DNA of 64,000 nucleotides from Incurvaria masculella. Its lineage: Eukaryota; Arthropoda; Insecta; Lepidoptera; Incurvariidae. The notes beneath the pieces are model-generated. The model worked only from the letters and a program-made list of their open reading frames with translations, did not search any database and had not been told where the DNA came from. Positions 44,910 to 56,826 of the stretch are shown piece by piece. The translations under genes were made by a program, and so were the position numbers. The stretch is from assembly GCA_946894095.1 (NCBI GenBank), contig OX335656.1, forward strand, positions 9,563,001 to 9,627,000, given 5' to 3'. The stretch's first letter is position 1. Each line of letters opens with the position of its first letter.

Positions 44910-46739
44910 GGCGAAATTTTCTGATGCTTACGGGCCGACCTTAAGTCGCCTTTTACAGCATGCACGGCAAGAAATTCAGTGGACCTTATTGTATTAATTT
45001 TACGTACCGGAATTGACATAGCACAACGTGTTTCATCATTGATCTGATTTAGGTATGTGCAGCTGTTTTCTTTTATCATTCTTGAAGCATAAAAATCGCG
45101 TCAACTATTTCCAAATATAATTGTCTAACACCAATTCGATAAGAGTTTTCATGGCCATCGTCACCAGTTACTGTTAAGTGGATTGATGCCATATGTCACA
45201 TCGTATAACAAAATACAATTGGTATAATTTGTGTTATGAAGCGAGTGACGTGACCCTCTGGTGACGTCGTTAGTGGCGAGCCTCCAGCGGGGCATCTCGT
45301 TCAAGAAAATATAAAGTTTATGGCTCAGCAATAGATTTCTTTTTTGCGCAACAACACTAAGGGTCGGAGGAAGGAAGGACCAAAATGTACTATTTATATT
45401 CTCGTAATTCGCTCGAATTCGTAAACCCATCACACCGAAGTGCTGTCTTCAGTTGACCGTTGATAATCAATCAATCATTACGACTTATCTCAACTCAAAA
45501 TGGAAATGGGAAAATTAATCTGCCAATTATTGTTTATAATCCATACATTATGTGGAAATCTTTTAATTGAAAAAAAAAAGTTTAGGCAATCAAAACGTGA
45601 TTGAGTTCCAACTATTATACATTCCAATGTATTTTATCTATCTATCTGTGTGACAGACTGTCTGTCTGTATGTCTGTTAAGCTGTCTCTCTGTCCACTTA
45701 CGCGGATGATGCGGTCTTTAATGGTGGAAGACCACGGGTTCAAAACTACTTTTTTAATGTGCAATTTAATTGAGAATTCGTGTTACTTTATAAAGAAATA
45801 GTATAGTCGTAGTTTGCCCTATTTACAGGTTCAGATTCGGATGGATATATTTTATTGGTGTTTGCACATTTATGATTTTTTATTTGAATTCCATTAAAAT
45901 TTCATTTAACTTATTTCGACGCTTTAGTCAAAATACATTGTGTGTTACGTCACAAACTGATGATTTGATACGCGGACTGGACTAACTCAGCGGAGAAAGT
46001 TTTTCAAAGGCTCTTAAATGGTCTATAATATTATTAATTTCCGTAACTTAGACTTGTCGTTAAAGAGGTCAAGGTAAATAACAACAAGAATGAATGAAAA
46101 AAATATGCTGTATATTTAATGAAATGTTGCATCAAACGGTTTGGTACAGTCTGATTACTTTATAGTACATATATATAAAAATCTTTTAAATCTTAAAAAT
46201 GGCTAAAATCTTCATTTCTGTCGGGTGTCCCACGAAACATCACGTACTTTTTTAATATTTCATGTTTTATATTGTTAGACGGAAATAATAATTTCAAAAT
46301 ACCCTCATAATACACATAATGAAAAGTAAAAAAGGTTTAAGATTCAAACAAAAAATGTTTTTTAAAAGATTGTGAAATCTTGTCATGCAATATTGTAAGA
46401 TTTCCAACTATTTTCGTAGAAGATTATGTCATTGTGATTTATTTTGATTTTGTATTTTTGTTTTATTAAAAAATTAAGAAAGTATTTTAATTCAAATTTT
46501 CCCTCTCAGATTTGTTTACCACCGCGTGCGATCAATTTATATCCATTTTTTTTAAAAATAAACCACAAAAGTTAGATCTTAGAATATTTCATGATTTCAT
46601 TCCTAACTATCCTCTTATCCTAGAGGACATGCTCGTCAAAAAATGTCAACCGAAGTGCGGACTAAATTACGTCACCGACTTCGTCTCCGAAACGAAAAGC
46701 GAACTCTCTAACACTGTTCCATAGCGTTTGTAATTTATG
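44910..46739. other. No recognisable gene
   Basis: AT-rich, with a CTGTCTGT-rich low-complexity stretch at 45650-45695. Confidence 0.5.
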
Positions 46740-47285
46740 TTTGTTACCTCATAACTTTCGCCTGGGTGAACCGATTTTGATTATTATTTTTTCATTTGAA
46801 AGTTGGTGTTTCCCGTGTGATCCCATTTTAATTTGGTTTAGTTCTGACAATGATATCTATGAGAAAAGTGATATCTATTGAAAAAAGTCTTAAAGTATGT
46901 GCGCGAAAAAAGGACCAATAACTTTATATAATGCCAACCGATTTCGATGATTCTTTTAATTTTTTTGGAAGGTACATGTACAAATTAGTAAGTCTACTTC
47001 ATATTCACTAAAAATAAATAAATAAAAAAAAATAACAAAAAAAATAACCGACTTCAAAGAAATAGCATTAAATAGTAAAACAATATTTCCATATCTGTAG
47101 TTACGATTATTGTTATTTTTTGAGTCGGTGTCAGCCAAGGTTGCCAAGGTTCAAGGTTCAAAGTTCACGCAGCGCGTGCCCGGCCGACGCCGACTCAAAA
47201 AATTACATTAATCGTAACTACAGATATCGCAATTATTTTTAATTTTTAGTGCTATTTTTTTGAAGTCGGTTTTTTTTTGTCGTAT
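46740..47285. repeat. Repeat family H, uninterrupted copy
   Basis: GGGTGAACCGATTTTGATTA, TTCTGACAATGATATCTATG, GGAAGGTACATGTACAAATT, then AAAATAACCGACTTCAAAG mirrored at the end by TTTTTTGAAGTCGGTTTTTT. The TTTTTGAGTCGGTGTCAGCC word is shared with 34110. Confidence 0.72.
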
Positions 47286-47322
47286 TAAAGTGAGAGAACA
47301 CGCGTTGGTATGACTCTATGTC

Positions 47323-47730
47323 GGCTCGTAGCCCAGTGGAGCGGGGATTTGCCTAGCGTACCAGAGGTCACGGTTCAAAGCTTCGTTCCGACATGCACCA
47401 CTTTCTTTCTCTTTCTGAGTTCGATAAGTGCATTTCGTCACGAATACGAGCTGCTCCATGGTTCGGAATCCATGTAAAACCGTAGGTCCCCTTCCCTTAC
47501 TAGGTGGTAGGGTTTAAGCTCGCCCGGTTTGGTACCATCGCATTGGATGAAAAGATGGTCGAAGCGGCAATGAAAAATTGTCCGTGTTTTCCATCCGGTT
47601 CAATGTAGCCGTGATCATAAAGGGAAGGTCCTGGCATGTCACCTAATTCCTTCGGGAATGTGGTGTATTGGGCTAATATCATAACGGTAGTTGTGTGGTA
47701 TTAGCCATCCATGTGAAGTTGCATAAAAAA
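47323..47730 (+). mobile_element. SINE family S, tRNA-headed copy (full length)
   Basis: The head GGCTCGTAGCCCAGTGGAGC (A box) and CACGGTTCAAAGCTTCG (B-box region) is followed by the linker CTTTCTTTCTCTTTCTGAGT, body CGTAGGTCCCCTTCCCTTAC, GAAGCGGCAATGAAAAATTG, CCGTGTTTTCCATCCGGTTC and tail TATTAGCCATCCATGTGAAG with an A-run. Confidence 0.88.
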
Positions 47731-48067
47731 ACCAACTACAAATTGTTCGGGTTAAGAGAAGCTTTTCTTGATTAAAACGCATGAATAACTATTAAAGATC
47801 TACCTTAGGCCAAGAAAAACTACACGCCTTAGCTTTATTGTGCATAGATTCAGAACTCAATGACGATATAATTGATGATTTTGCGAATAGAAAATTGCGC
47901 AAAATCTTTTATTGTGTAAGTAGTATTTACGCATACCTTACCCCGCATTATTAGTAGTGCCATGACTGAGCTTTTATTACCTCAGAAATATACCCAAAAA
48001 CGATTTCTTGAGAAATCTTGGTTGTAAAAATATTTTTGGTCACAATCATATTAATTACGGAAAAGAG
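47731..48067. other. No recognisable feature
   Basis: AT-rich. Confidence 0.5.
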
Positions 48068-48113
48068 CATGGAGGTGAAGAAATAAGAAATAAGTAATTT
48101 CCTCACCTCCATG
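48068..48113. mobile_element. 46-bp palindrome with 8-bp target duplication (copy 3)
   Basis: CATGGAGGTGAAGAAATAAG...TTTCCTCACCTCCATG, flanked by GAAAAGAG at 48060-48067 and 48114-48121, an exact 8-bp match. Confidence 0.9.
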
Positions 48114-48284
48114 GAAAAGAGGCTGTGTAATTAGAACGATAGTGCACAAATAAAAAAGTTAAAAGTTCATTGACAAATACATCTCAGAGAGAAAGAGCAA
48201 ATGGCGGAAAATGTGTGAATCTACCGCTGGGCGTGATATACTTACTAAACTGCGAGTAAAATCCCTTCTCAGAGTTCTCACCTA

Positions 48285-48965
48285 AAACCTATATTCCCCA
48301 AAACAACGTAGTTTTAATAATAGTTTTAAAACCGCTGTTCTAATTCAAACAGCCTCAGTCAGCCTCAGTGGTCCAGTGGCGCGACACTTCGGCGATCGCT
48401 CTCCGAAGTTAAGCAACGCTGGGTCCGGTCTGGTCTTGAATGGGTGACCATTCGACCGTCGAGAGAGGCTGGCCGTGGTTCGGATTCCACGATAAACTGT
48501 AGGTCCCCTTCCTTACTTACTAGGTGGTAGGGTTTATCCCGCCCGGGTTGGTACCATCGCATTGAATGAACGATGGTCGAAGCGGCAATGAAAATTGTCC
48601 GTGTTTTCCATCCAGTTCAATGTAGCCGTGCAATATAAGGATGGTCCTGGCATGGCACCTAGTTCCCACGTGGTGTGTTGGGCTAATACCATGACAGAAG
48701 GTGTGGTATTAGTCATCCATGTCCCGTCACATAAAAAAAAATGTACTTGACATTTGTGTGATATCGCGCAACCGGGTCAAATGACAGCAAAAGAAAGTCC
48801 TGATTTTTTTTCATTTCCCGGTTCAAACCATTTTTTTTTCCAAATAATAGAAACGTGCGGACATAAATTTTCTGGCCTAAGTTACACCATGTATTAAGTA
48901 AATTGGAACGGTGCTTTTAATAAACTACGTTTTTATGCGGAGCGTAATTTTCTGATGCTTACTTT
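48285..48965. mobile_element. Foldback family K (copy 2), split by a SINE
   Basis: Left part TTCCCCAAAACAACGTAGTT...AAACCGCTGTTCTAATT, right part AAATTGGAACGGTGCTTTTA, ATAAACTACGTTTTTATGC, CTGATGCTTAC. The 5S-headed SINE S occupies the middle. Confidence 0.68.
48357..48740 (+). mobile_element. SINE family S, 5S-rRNA-headed copy (full length)
   Basis: The head GGCGATCGCTCTCCGAAGTT, AAGCAACGCTGGGTCCGGTC, GGTCTTGAATGGGTGACC carries recognisable 5S A-box, intermediate and C-box-like blocks in order. It is followed by GAGAGAGGCTGGCCGTGG, then the shared body and tail to an A-run. Confidence 0.92.
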
Positions 48966-49363
48966 GCGCCCCGCAATTGCGTCATAATGCCTAAAACGTC
49001 TTCAAACGGCACTTCCTTTAGAATCCCCTTTGATACGCGCACTTCGAGGATTTCCCCATTATTATTGAAATTAAGGGGACGTTATGTTTGCTCGGGGAAT
49101 ATTTATGCCCGAAGGACCGATTGATTTAATCAAAAGGTTTGTTTGTGCAGACGCATCTATAAAGGCACGGGTTAGTGTACCACACTGTTACCGGGTATCA
49201 GCGATTGGAGCTAGTCTATTATCAGGTGAGGCTTAAACAGGGAGCACGTGTTCTAACAACATCAAGTTTGATCAGAAGGGGGGTAGGAGCTTTTTAGAAA
49301 ATATCAAGTGAATTTTCGCTATAGCATTTAGGGCCGATTCGTCGGCAGCGCGATACGACGTTT

Positions 49364-49442
49364 AGGTGCTGCACCCCAAACTGACAGCTTTCGCATACAA
49401 AATCTTAAATATGCTGTCAGATTGGGGTAGGTGCAGCCACCT
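49364..49442. repeat. Short palindrome
   Basis: AGGTGCTGCACCCCAAACTG...GACAGC mirrored by GCTGTCAGATTGGGGTAGGT. Probably a MITE core. Confidence 0.7.
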
Positions 49443-49714
49443 CATATCACGTTTATATATCACGCATATAACAATAAATCCGCATAAATAACAAACCCGA
49501 ATATGTACAAAATTTTTATGAAAAAATAATCACGGGTATCCTTGAACCTCACCACGTAACATCAGAGGGGAGAGGAAGGGGTTGCAAATGTTGCCTAAGA
49601 TATATTATATATTATTAAAGATAAGCCATTGCATATGTCTATTTCTCCTGTGTATACATGTTAAATATGTAATTTCTGAAAAGGAAAAAATGAAAAATCT
49701 AAATCTTTGGAAAA

Positions 49715-49920
49715 AACTGGCCGGCAAGTGCGAGTCGGACTCGCACACGAAGGGTTCCGTACCCTCGTACAAGATTTAACACAAAATCTCACGTCTTTTG
49801 CCCCCCATTTAAAACATACTCTGTGAAAGTGTCAGCTGCCTACCTATTACGGTTCATGAGACGGACGGTCCATCCGTCTGTTTGGGGTCGTAACAGGGTT
49901 CTGTTGGCACCCGCCAAACT
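49715..49920 (+). repeat. Repeat family G, 3'-shortened copy
   Basis: GGCCGGCAAGTGCGAGTCGG, CACGAAGGGTTCCGTACCCT, CTACCTATTACGGTTCATGA. Confidence 0.75.
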
Positions 49921-50006
49921 TATATGCGCATCGCGCGTACAAAAAACTCTCTTGAGACAAGGGCATAGTCTACTCTATCCCGCATAGGTTGCGACGTGCG
50001 AGATTT

Positions 50007-50168
50007 AGGGCCGAGTGCACGAAAGGACAAACAATCAAAATGAACGTCAAAGTATGATCAAACACGTCACTTTGTGTGGACAGTATGGATGTAACTCTAT
50101 GCGGATCACTTAAAGTGACGTGTTTGAACAATGATTAAATCGGCCGTCTCTTCGTGCAACCGGGGCTT
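50007..50168. mobile_element. MITE family A (copy 5)
   Basis: GGGCCGAGTGCACGAAAGGA to CGTCTCTTCGTGCAACCGGG, with the inner CACGTCACTTTGTGTGG. Confidence 0.75.
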
Positions 50169-51347
50169 AGAGGCACATTTAAGTTTGGCGCGAACTGCCG
50201 GTTCCAGGACTTCGCGGAAGAGGCTCATCAGTGCTTCCGGGAGAGGCGGACGAGATACTGTATAGGCTTGAAGAGCCTTTTGGTTGGGCTCCAGATTTCT
50301 AAAGAAACACTTTATGATACGGAACCACTTGTATTGATAATAATAATTTCAAGTTAAAAAATTCCCAAAATTCGAGAATCGATAGAGGGTGGTGTCGGAC
50401 ATCTTGTTTTTCATTTATTCCTTTTCAGAAACATTTTAAATATAATGGTGCAAGCCAGCATTACACTAGCTAGGCTAGACTAGACTTGACCGCTAGATTA
50501 GACTCGATAGGATAAACTTGGTCAAAATGTTAAACCCTTTTTAAATTAACTGTATGAGGTACTGTATACAGTTAAATTAGAAATGTATTTTAGCTGCGTG
50601 TGATTTTAAAACCCACTCGAAATTCACTAAATATTTATTAAGGAATCCAATCTTCTTTTAATAAGGTATCACATATATTTTAAAAATATGAACTAAATAC
50701 AACTCTGGCAGCAACAGTTGATTTGTTCACAAACTTTGGGCCAGTAACTAATTACAGTATTTAAGTCTATTAAGGAATTTAGATAAGTTTATTCTTACTT
50801 ATTCTTGTCTAAACAAGATTCTTAATACACGATACATAAATGAAAATATTTTTTCATGTTACTGATTTCCTTAATCCGCCTACACGACGAATTCACCAAA
50901 ATTATCGGAAATTACCTTTGCTGACCTTCAGTAATATTTGGTAATTTCTTCAAATGTAAAGCAAATTGCTATTCCGTTGCCTTCCTGATAATAAAGTATC
51001 TTTATATTGTTTCGTGTAACATTTGCTTATTTAGAAATATCCATTTTTTTGACTATCTCACAAACCCACGATCTCGTTACAAAACTAAGTACAAGCGGCA
51101 TCACCCTAACCGCCACACATTGGACTTTGATCCAGATACGTTTACCTTGCAAATGCGAATGCCTTATGTGGCGTCGTGGTTGATGCGCTACTTACATACT
51201 CCTAATAATTAAAATATGTCATACAAATAGAAACAAAGTCTAAAATTTATTATGTCGACCACGCTGTGCGCAGTTGGGTTGATCGTAACCTAATATATCA
51301 AAAACACTCACTCTCGGAACATTATCAATCTATAAGTTATCAATTTA
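50169..51347. other. No recognisable gene
   Basis: AT-rich. The 50154-50357 open frame overlaps MITE A and is not credible. Confidence 0.5.
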
Positions 51348-51570
51348 CTAGCTGATGTACCCGGCTCCGCTCGGGTCAATATAGTGTTGGACTGATGTTG
51401 GCATATATTAGTATATTTTATAAATTGTTTATTGGATATCGGGCTGAATTATTTCCTGAATAGAGTCGTCCAAAAGGCCCGCATCACGTGGAAAATGTGA
51501 TTTTTGTGTTAAATATTTTACGATTTTACGGAACCCTTCGTGTTCGAGTTCGACTCACACTTGGGCGGTT
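51348..51570 (+). repeat. Repeat family C fragment followed by family G end
   Basis: ACTAGCTGATGTACCCGGCT, GAATTATTTCCTGAATAG, then GAACCCTTCGTGTTCGAGTT on the opposite sense. Confidence 0.6.
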
Positions 51571-52042
51571 TTTTGACATACCCTTCCCCATTGTATCTCG
51601 TTATCTATACTTATTCCAATATTTTTTTAATTCCAATAATGTAGGTACACAGAATTTCTTTAACTTTTTGCGAATTGGTTGTTTTACTGATGTTTTTTCA
51701 AAGCTTACAGCCACAGCGATATGTTTGTTACTGCTAGCATAACCGAAACTGACGCAAAACTGCGTTGTTGTTCACATACTCTGACGACACGGGCCTGCGA
51801 AAATATTGGCTGTTGGCCACGTTTGGAGGACCTCAGCGGATCTTCTCGGGAGATTCTCGATTGTGGGTGAGTCACTGGTGACTCACATAACTTACTTCTT
51901 GGGTCTCATTTCAAGAGTACGATAGTATTGTGACTAACCGGTGTCACAGGTGAGAATCTCATAAGTAGATCCGCGGGCTGTACCTTGCGGCAAATACCTC
52001 AGCAGGAAGTCCATTCCACAGTTTACAGACGCTAAAGATGAA

Positions 52043-52340
52043 AAATCGGCCAAGTGCGAGTCGCACTCGCACACGAAGGGTTCCGTACCATCAACACCAA
52101 AAAATCACGTTAAAGGATATGGGTATGGTCAGAATATGGGCCCCCTTTAATTATTATTATTATTATTTTATTTATTTGTTGTTATAGCGGCAAAATAAAT
52201 ACACACTCTGTGAAAATTTCAGCTGCCTATTATGGTTCATGAGATACAGCCCTGTGACTGACGGACGGACGGACGGACGGACGGACGGACAGATGGACAG
52301 CGGAGGATTAGTAATAGGGTTCCCTTTTCACAATTTGGGT
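52043..52340 (+). repeat. Repeat family G, near-full copy
   Basis: CGGCCAAGTGCGAGTCGCAC, an (ATT)n stretch, GCGGCAAAATAAATACACAC, ATGAGATACAGCCCTGTGAC, (GACG)n at 52258-52291, GGATTAGTAATAGGG. Confidence 0.8.
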
Positions 52341-53389
52341 ACGGAAACCTAAACACTACAGCATATCTACTCAGGGAAGCGTAATCTGGAAGTTCTCGTG
52401 TTCGGTTCCGTCAAACTCTATGTAGAAAAAAAATCAAGTCTTCTCGTGTTGGCTTTCGTAAGTACACCCCACGATCTGTTGGTGCAAATAAGAGGAGTTT
52501 GGGCTGGGTCGGCACCACCACCACCGGTGTCGCGGTAGAATAAGGAAGGAGGTAACCTAGGTCCAAAAAGCCTACTCCGTGGTACAGACGATAATACAAA
52601 TGGAAAGAGATCCTGCATTCCTTCGGAGTTGTAGGGTAACCAAATTTTGGGATTTCTCGGTGTTGTCGACTAGACGTACGGTACGGCGCTTTATAGAGTC
52701 CAAGGAATCTATTAGACACCTGCCTTAAAGGGTAAATTAACATTTTTTGGACGAGAAATGAAATTACTTTGTATAGTAGTTTTCAAAAGTTTTAAAAAAA
52801 TATGTGTTGATATGATTCCATTGATCTAGTCAAGATGTTAAAAATATTTTTATTTGGTATCGTAGCAAGACATTAAAATCGATACATAGGTACATTGTAC
52901 TATTTAAGTATATTTAAGAAACCATAGCTAGTATCTTATGAAACTTTTGTGATGTGTGCTGACAACAGAGTTGATTTGTATTACGACTGGTTTTGTAATC
53001 GTAGATAACGCTGTCACGAAAATATAATCCGTGCCAAAGAGGGGTCCGAATTTAACAATTTGTATTTTTTTTAGGAATTTTCAGGAAGTAAATTTGCCGT
53101 CACCAACGAATATTGTGGGTAAAAGTTGGTTCGCAAGATGTGTTTCCATAGAGAGTAGTAGAGATTCGCTTACCCCGTGATAATGTCCTCACACTATTCC
53201 ACTGGACTATTTGGCAATCCACACATGAACGGTAAATCACAATCGCTGTCCTGAAAGGAGAACAACAGTCTCTAACACAGATAAAAATGCTGTGAAATTT
53301 CCGGGACCTCTACAATTGGTCAGTAAGTCTCTATTTTCTTATTTGAAGAATAAACTTATCAGATGGATAATCGTGTTTCCCGCGGGAGA
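52341..53389. other. No recognisable gene
   Basis: Open frames at 52411-52743 on the minus strand have no domain I recognise. Confidence 0.45.
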
Positions 53390-53545
53390 GAAGCGATGGC
53401 GTGGCGGCGGCGGCGGCGTGGCCTGCCGGGGGATCAGCGGAAACTGTCTGACGAGTCGGCGCTCGGCGGCGCGGCGGCGAAGGCGGCGAGGCGTCGCGCG
53501 TCGGCGTTAACTTGCGACGGAGGCGTCGCGCGTCATCCGTGGACG
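53390..53545. repeat. GC-rich CGG-type low-complexity patch
   Basis: GGCGTGGCGGCGGCGGCGGC-type triplets. The Arg-rich open frames are a by-product of composition. Confidence 0.6.
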
Positions 53546-53927
53546 AAATCAACTGGACTTAGTCCCGGCTGTAGGTTATCAATGACAAAAATAAAAAGCT
53601 CGATTTTGTAAAATTATATCACAGGAAATGAGGAAAAGATGCCCTATTTGCCAATTTCACTTGTGATTATCACAATGGTATCATTATATGATAAGGTATA
53701 TTTATTTACTAATTTTATGACAGCTGATACAATATCTATCGATGTTTTTACCCTAGGAATTCGGAGTAAGAATGTTTTACTACTTGATATTAGTTCTGTA
53801 CCAAACTTGAATTTCAAAACTCGTGATAAATATAAATATTTTGTAAACAAAGATCAAGGGCGTAATATCGGATTGAATTCAGTTCGATAAGGGCGTACGT
53901 AAGACAACCTTTAATTTTATTTGTTAA

Positions 53928-54458
53928 GGTGGCCCAACCCGCTCGACTCCCCATACAAACGTGGAAAGAAGATCATGCCCATATTTCTTGTCAAAGATCC
54001 CAAATTTTGCTCAAAATTGCTTTATTTGATCTAACTAAATGTCTGATGACCGTTGGCATTGTGAAATTGTGTTTGGTTTCTAAGTTATAAGGTCCGAAAG
54101 TTCGAATTTTTCGCGCGTTTTATACAATGACTTTGGAGGTGGATTACTCAACGATAAAGTAAGAATATCTGAAAAAGATTAGTCATCAGACATAGCTTGT
54201 TTCATCAAAATATATAATCAATTTGGTTTTTGTTAGATTTTTACTACAGCAGTCGTAGTTTACTTTTAGCTATAAGTCGTTTTGTAATTAAAATGTTCAT
54301 CAATCTTACCAAATCATAAACTATGCACATTGTCTGCTTTGTGCAAATGTTGCATCTTCCTCATAACGGAGCCTGTCTTTTTCTTTGAAAAAGAGAAGGT
54401 CCCAGAGCCCAACAGCACGGTTTTGTACCATGCCCGCGAATGACCGGGTTAGGCCACC
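53928..54458 (-). mobile_element. Family F transposon (copy 3)
   Basis: 531 bp between TTAA at 53924-53927 and TTAA at 54459-54462, in the orientation of copy 2. Confidence 0.88.
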
Positions 54459-54829
54459 TTAATAGTACAACTGATTTTGATGCTAAAAAAAGTTAATTTG
54501 TAGATTGATGGTCTAGCTATAAATTAAAGGCAAAACTGTAAGACTCCGCGATGCTTCGATTGCTCAAATCATAAAAAAAGATTGAAAAGAGAAGAGGAGC
54601 CTCAGATATATTATATCCTTGCGTAACTATCTGGAACTTTCTTACTGATCTAGTCGCCTGCAGTTTGAATAATTGCCTCACTATAGCTCACGGCAGCACG
54701 AAAACTTTATAATTTTTAAAACGCACAGCGTAGAGGGGGTGGCTGAAAAACAGCGCCGCTTGTGAAGTTGCTTACTTCACGGGCAATTTTCTCGCTGAGC
54801 CTCCTAAATCATTCATACAATAACATACT

Positions 54830-55027
54830 GTTTATTATCTTAATATGTACTTTTTTGTTTTTTCAATTCATTATTAGTACCTACCTACATTATAGTTATT
54901 ATCTTCAGTTCTAAAAATAAATTTAAGATTAACTCATTTTCTGTAGAATTGTACGTAATTACGTTGTTTTAACTATGTATTTTCTGTTGTGGTCTGAATA
55001 AATTCATTTTCTTTCTTTCTTTCTTTT
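54830..55027 (+). repeat. Probable LINE 3' UTR with (TTTC)n tail
   Basis: AT-rich non-coding sequence ending TCTGAATAAATTCATTTTCT, then TTTC repeats. Confidence 0.4.
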
Positions 55028-55169
55028 ATATGAAATTGGCACTTTGTCGAACGCCATTTCTCAAATAATTTGTCAAATAGCTTGTCTATTTAGGTTTTGA
55101 ATTTAGTGATTCATATATTTTCAAACCATTTCTTTTTATTTCACATCGTTCTGTTCACAATATGGAAAA

Positions 55170-55405
55170 CTTGAAATGTAGCGTCTGGCGAATAATCTCC
55201 ACTTCTTCCACCATGGAGCCTCCGATAGTTGGAAACGCTAATCACAATGGATGAACCAAGGAGAACCGGCCATATCCTGCCCTAAATCCTGACTCAGATA
55301 TATTACTGGTCAGTGTCTGGTGGACCAGCGCTGGTGTCATCTACTTCAGCTCCCTAAGATCTGACCAGACGATTACGGCAGATCTGTATTGTCAACAATT
55401 GCAAA
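55170..55405 (+). pseudogene. mariner transposase fragment
   Basis: The frame VWWTSAGVIYFSSLRSDQTI followed by TADLYCQQLQ matches the segment around the first catalytic Asp of mariner transposases (usually WWD..G.I....L..G.TI.AD.YC..L). Thr replaces that Asp. There is no flanking continuation, so it is a dead piece. It differs in extent from the relic at 12402-12758. Confidence 0.6.
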
Positions 55406-56773
55406 TAAAACGCCAATTTAGGTTTGTAACGACCGATATATACTTATGTATTCCAAATACACCGACATAAACAATAAATCTTTTCGAGATAAAAAATCGG
55501 TTATATTTCAATTTTAAACTGTTAAAATGACGCCCTAATGGAACTGAATGCAATCAGGTGCTCTATCTCGCTTATAATATTGAAATATCTAAACGTTATG
55601 TGACAAGTGGATTAATAATTAAGATTGAAAATTTTAAAAAAATCTAACCGTGCGAACGCATTATTAAAATAAACCAGAAATTACAAATAAAACATTTATA
55701 ATCATACTAAAAAAATATAAATAAAGAGGGCGCATTCTGTATGTTTGTTTATATGTGGAGGGTAATCTCCGGAATCGCTTCACTTATTTGATAAAATATT
55801 TCACTATTTGAAAGGTACATTATTCCAAATGGACATAGGCTATATATTATCGATATTTATATAAGGTTTGCTAAGGTTGTCATGATATTTGCCAACTAAG
55901 GAAAAAGTCGCGCATCTTGAAACCTTGAAAAAACAGAGAACAGTTGCTCATATTTTTTTTCATTGTAGGACCCCGTCTCGGACGGCGTCTCAGAAGGTCT
56001 GACAATATTTCCTTCCATGTTAAGATTTAAAAAAAAATGCCTTCAGACCCGTGATTTTCGATACAAGATACCAGCAGTCATTAGCTACCCCCAATTTTAT
56101 ATTCACATAATATATTCACATTAAATAAAAAGTGCATAAATAATCTGATGAGTATTACCGAAATTTTGGAGGCGTTTACACTGTAGTACCAAGAAATTGG
56201 TCATCAAATGGAAATGTCCCTGTAGGTGAGGTCTCAACTCTGTGATGTAAGTTAACGTCACACACATCGGGAGAGTACAGGAATTGTACAGGATTTTCCT
56301 TATCCCTTGATTTAACATGCACGAAGAGGCTTGCATTTTTGATGATCAGGGATAGCTCTCGGGTCACAGCAGGTGACAGCTCAGATCTGTGTGCATAATT
56401 TACAAGATTAGTTTAAAAGTTCTGATTAACTTCATAGCTAAGTTAAGGCTGGCGCTACTCAAAGGTACACTGCTCTACTTTCAGTAAAGGTGTGCGGCTA
56501 TACTAACTATGTATGAACATAGATTGATCCCGGTGGAATGGGTAGATGGGATGGAGGACCTATCGTATTAAATCTATAAAATTTGCTGCTATGTTTTAGA
56601 TTGATTAATTATATAATTATACATACTTATAAGTGGGTGATCTTATCTTCAAAAATATTGTTAAAAATGTAAGATAAATTATGTGCCTGGTCCACTTTAA
56701 CTGAGAAACTTGAGTTGGATAGGTTCTAGTCTTTACAGCAAAATATTCCAAAGTTTGATAGTTTCTGAGTAGT
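55406..56773. other. No confident gene
   Basis: 55730-55870 (TTTATATGTGGAGGGTAATC, ATTTGAAAGGTACATTATTC) resembles a common interspersed repeat. The rest is AT-rich. Confidence 0.4.
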
Positions 56774-56826
56774 ATGATATTAGCCCAACCATGAGGTACT
56801 TACCCTCATGGTTGGACTAATATCAT
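56774..56826. repeat. Hairpin built from SINE S tail
   Basis: ATGATATTAGCCCAACCATG and its mirror CATGGTTGGACTAATATCAT, arms of 23 nt with one mismatch and a 7-nt loop. Confidence 0.85.

Noticed and set aside
48357..48460. Genuine 5S rRNA gene
   Set aside because: The similarity covers only the internal region, the flanks are SINE body, and no terminator T-run follows at the right distance.
53292..53611. Arg-rich proteins on both strands
   Set aside because: Produced by CGG-type triplet runs. No domain and no conserved start.
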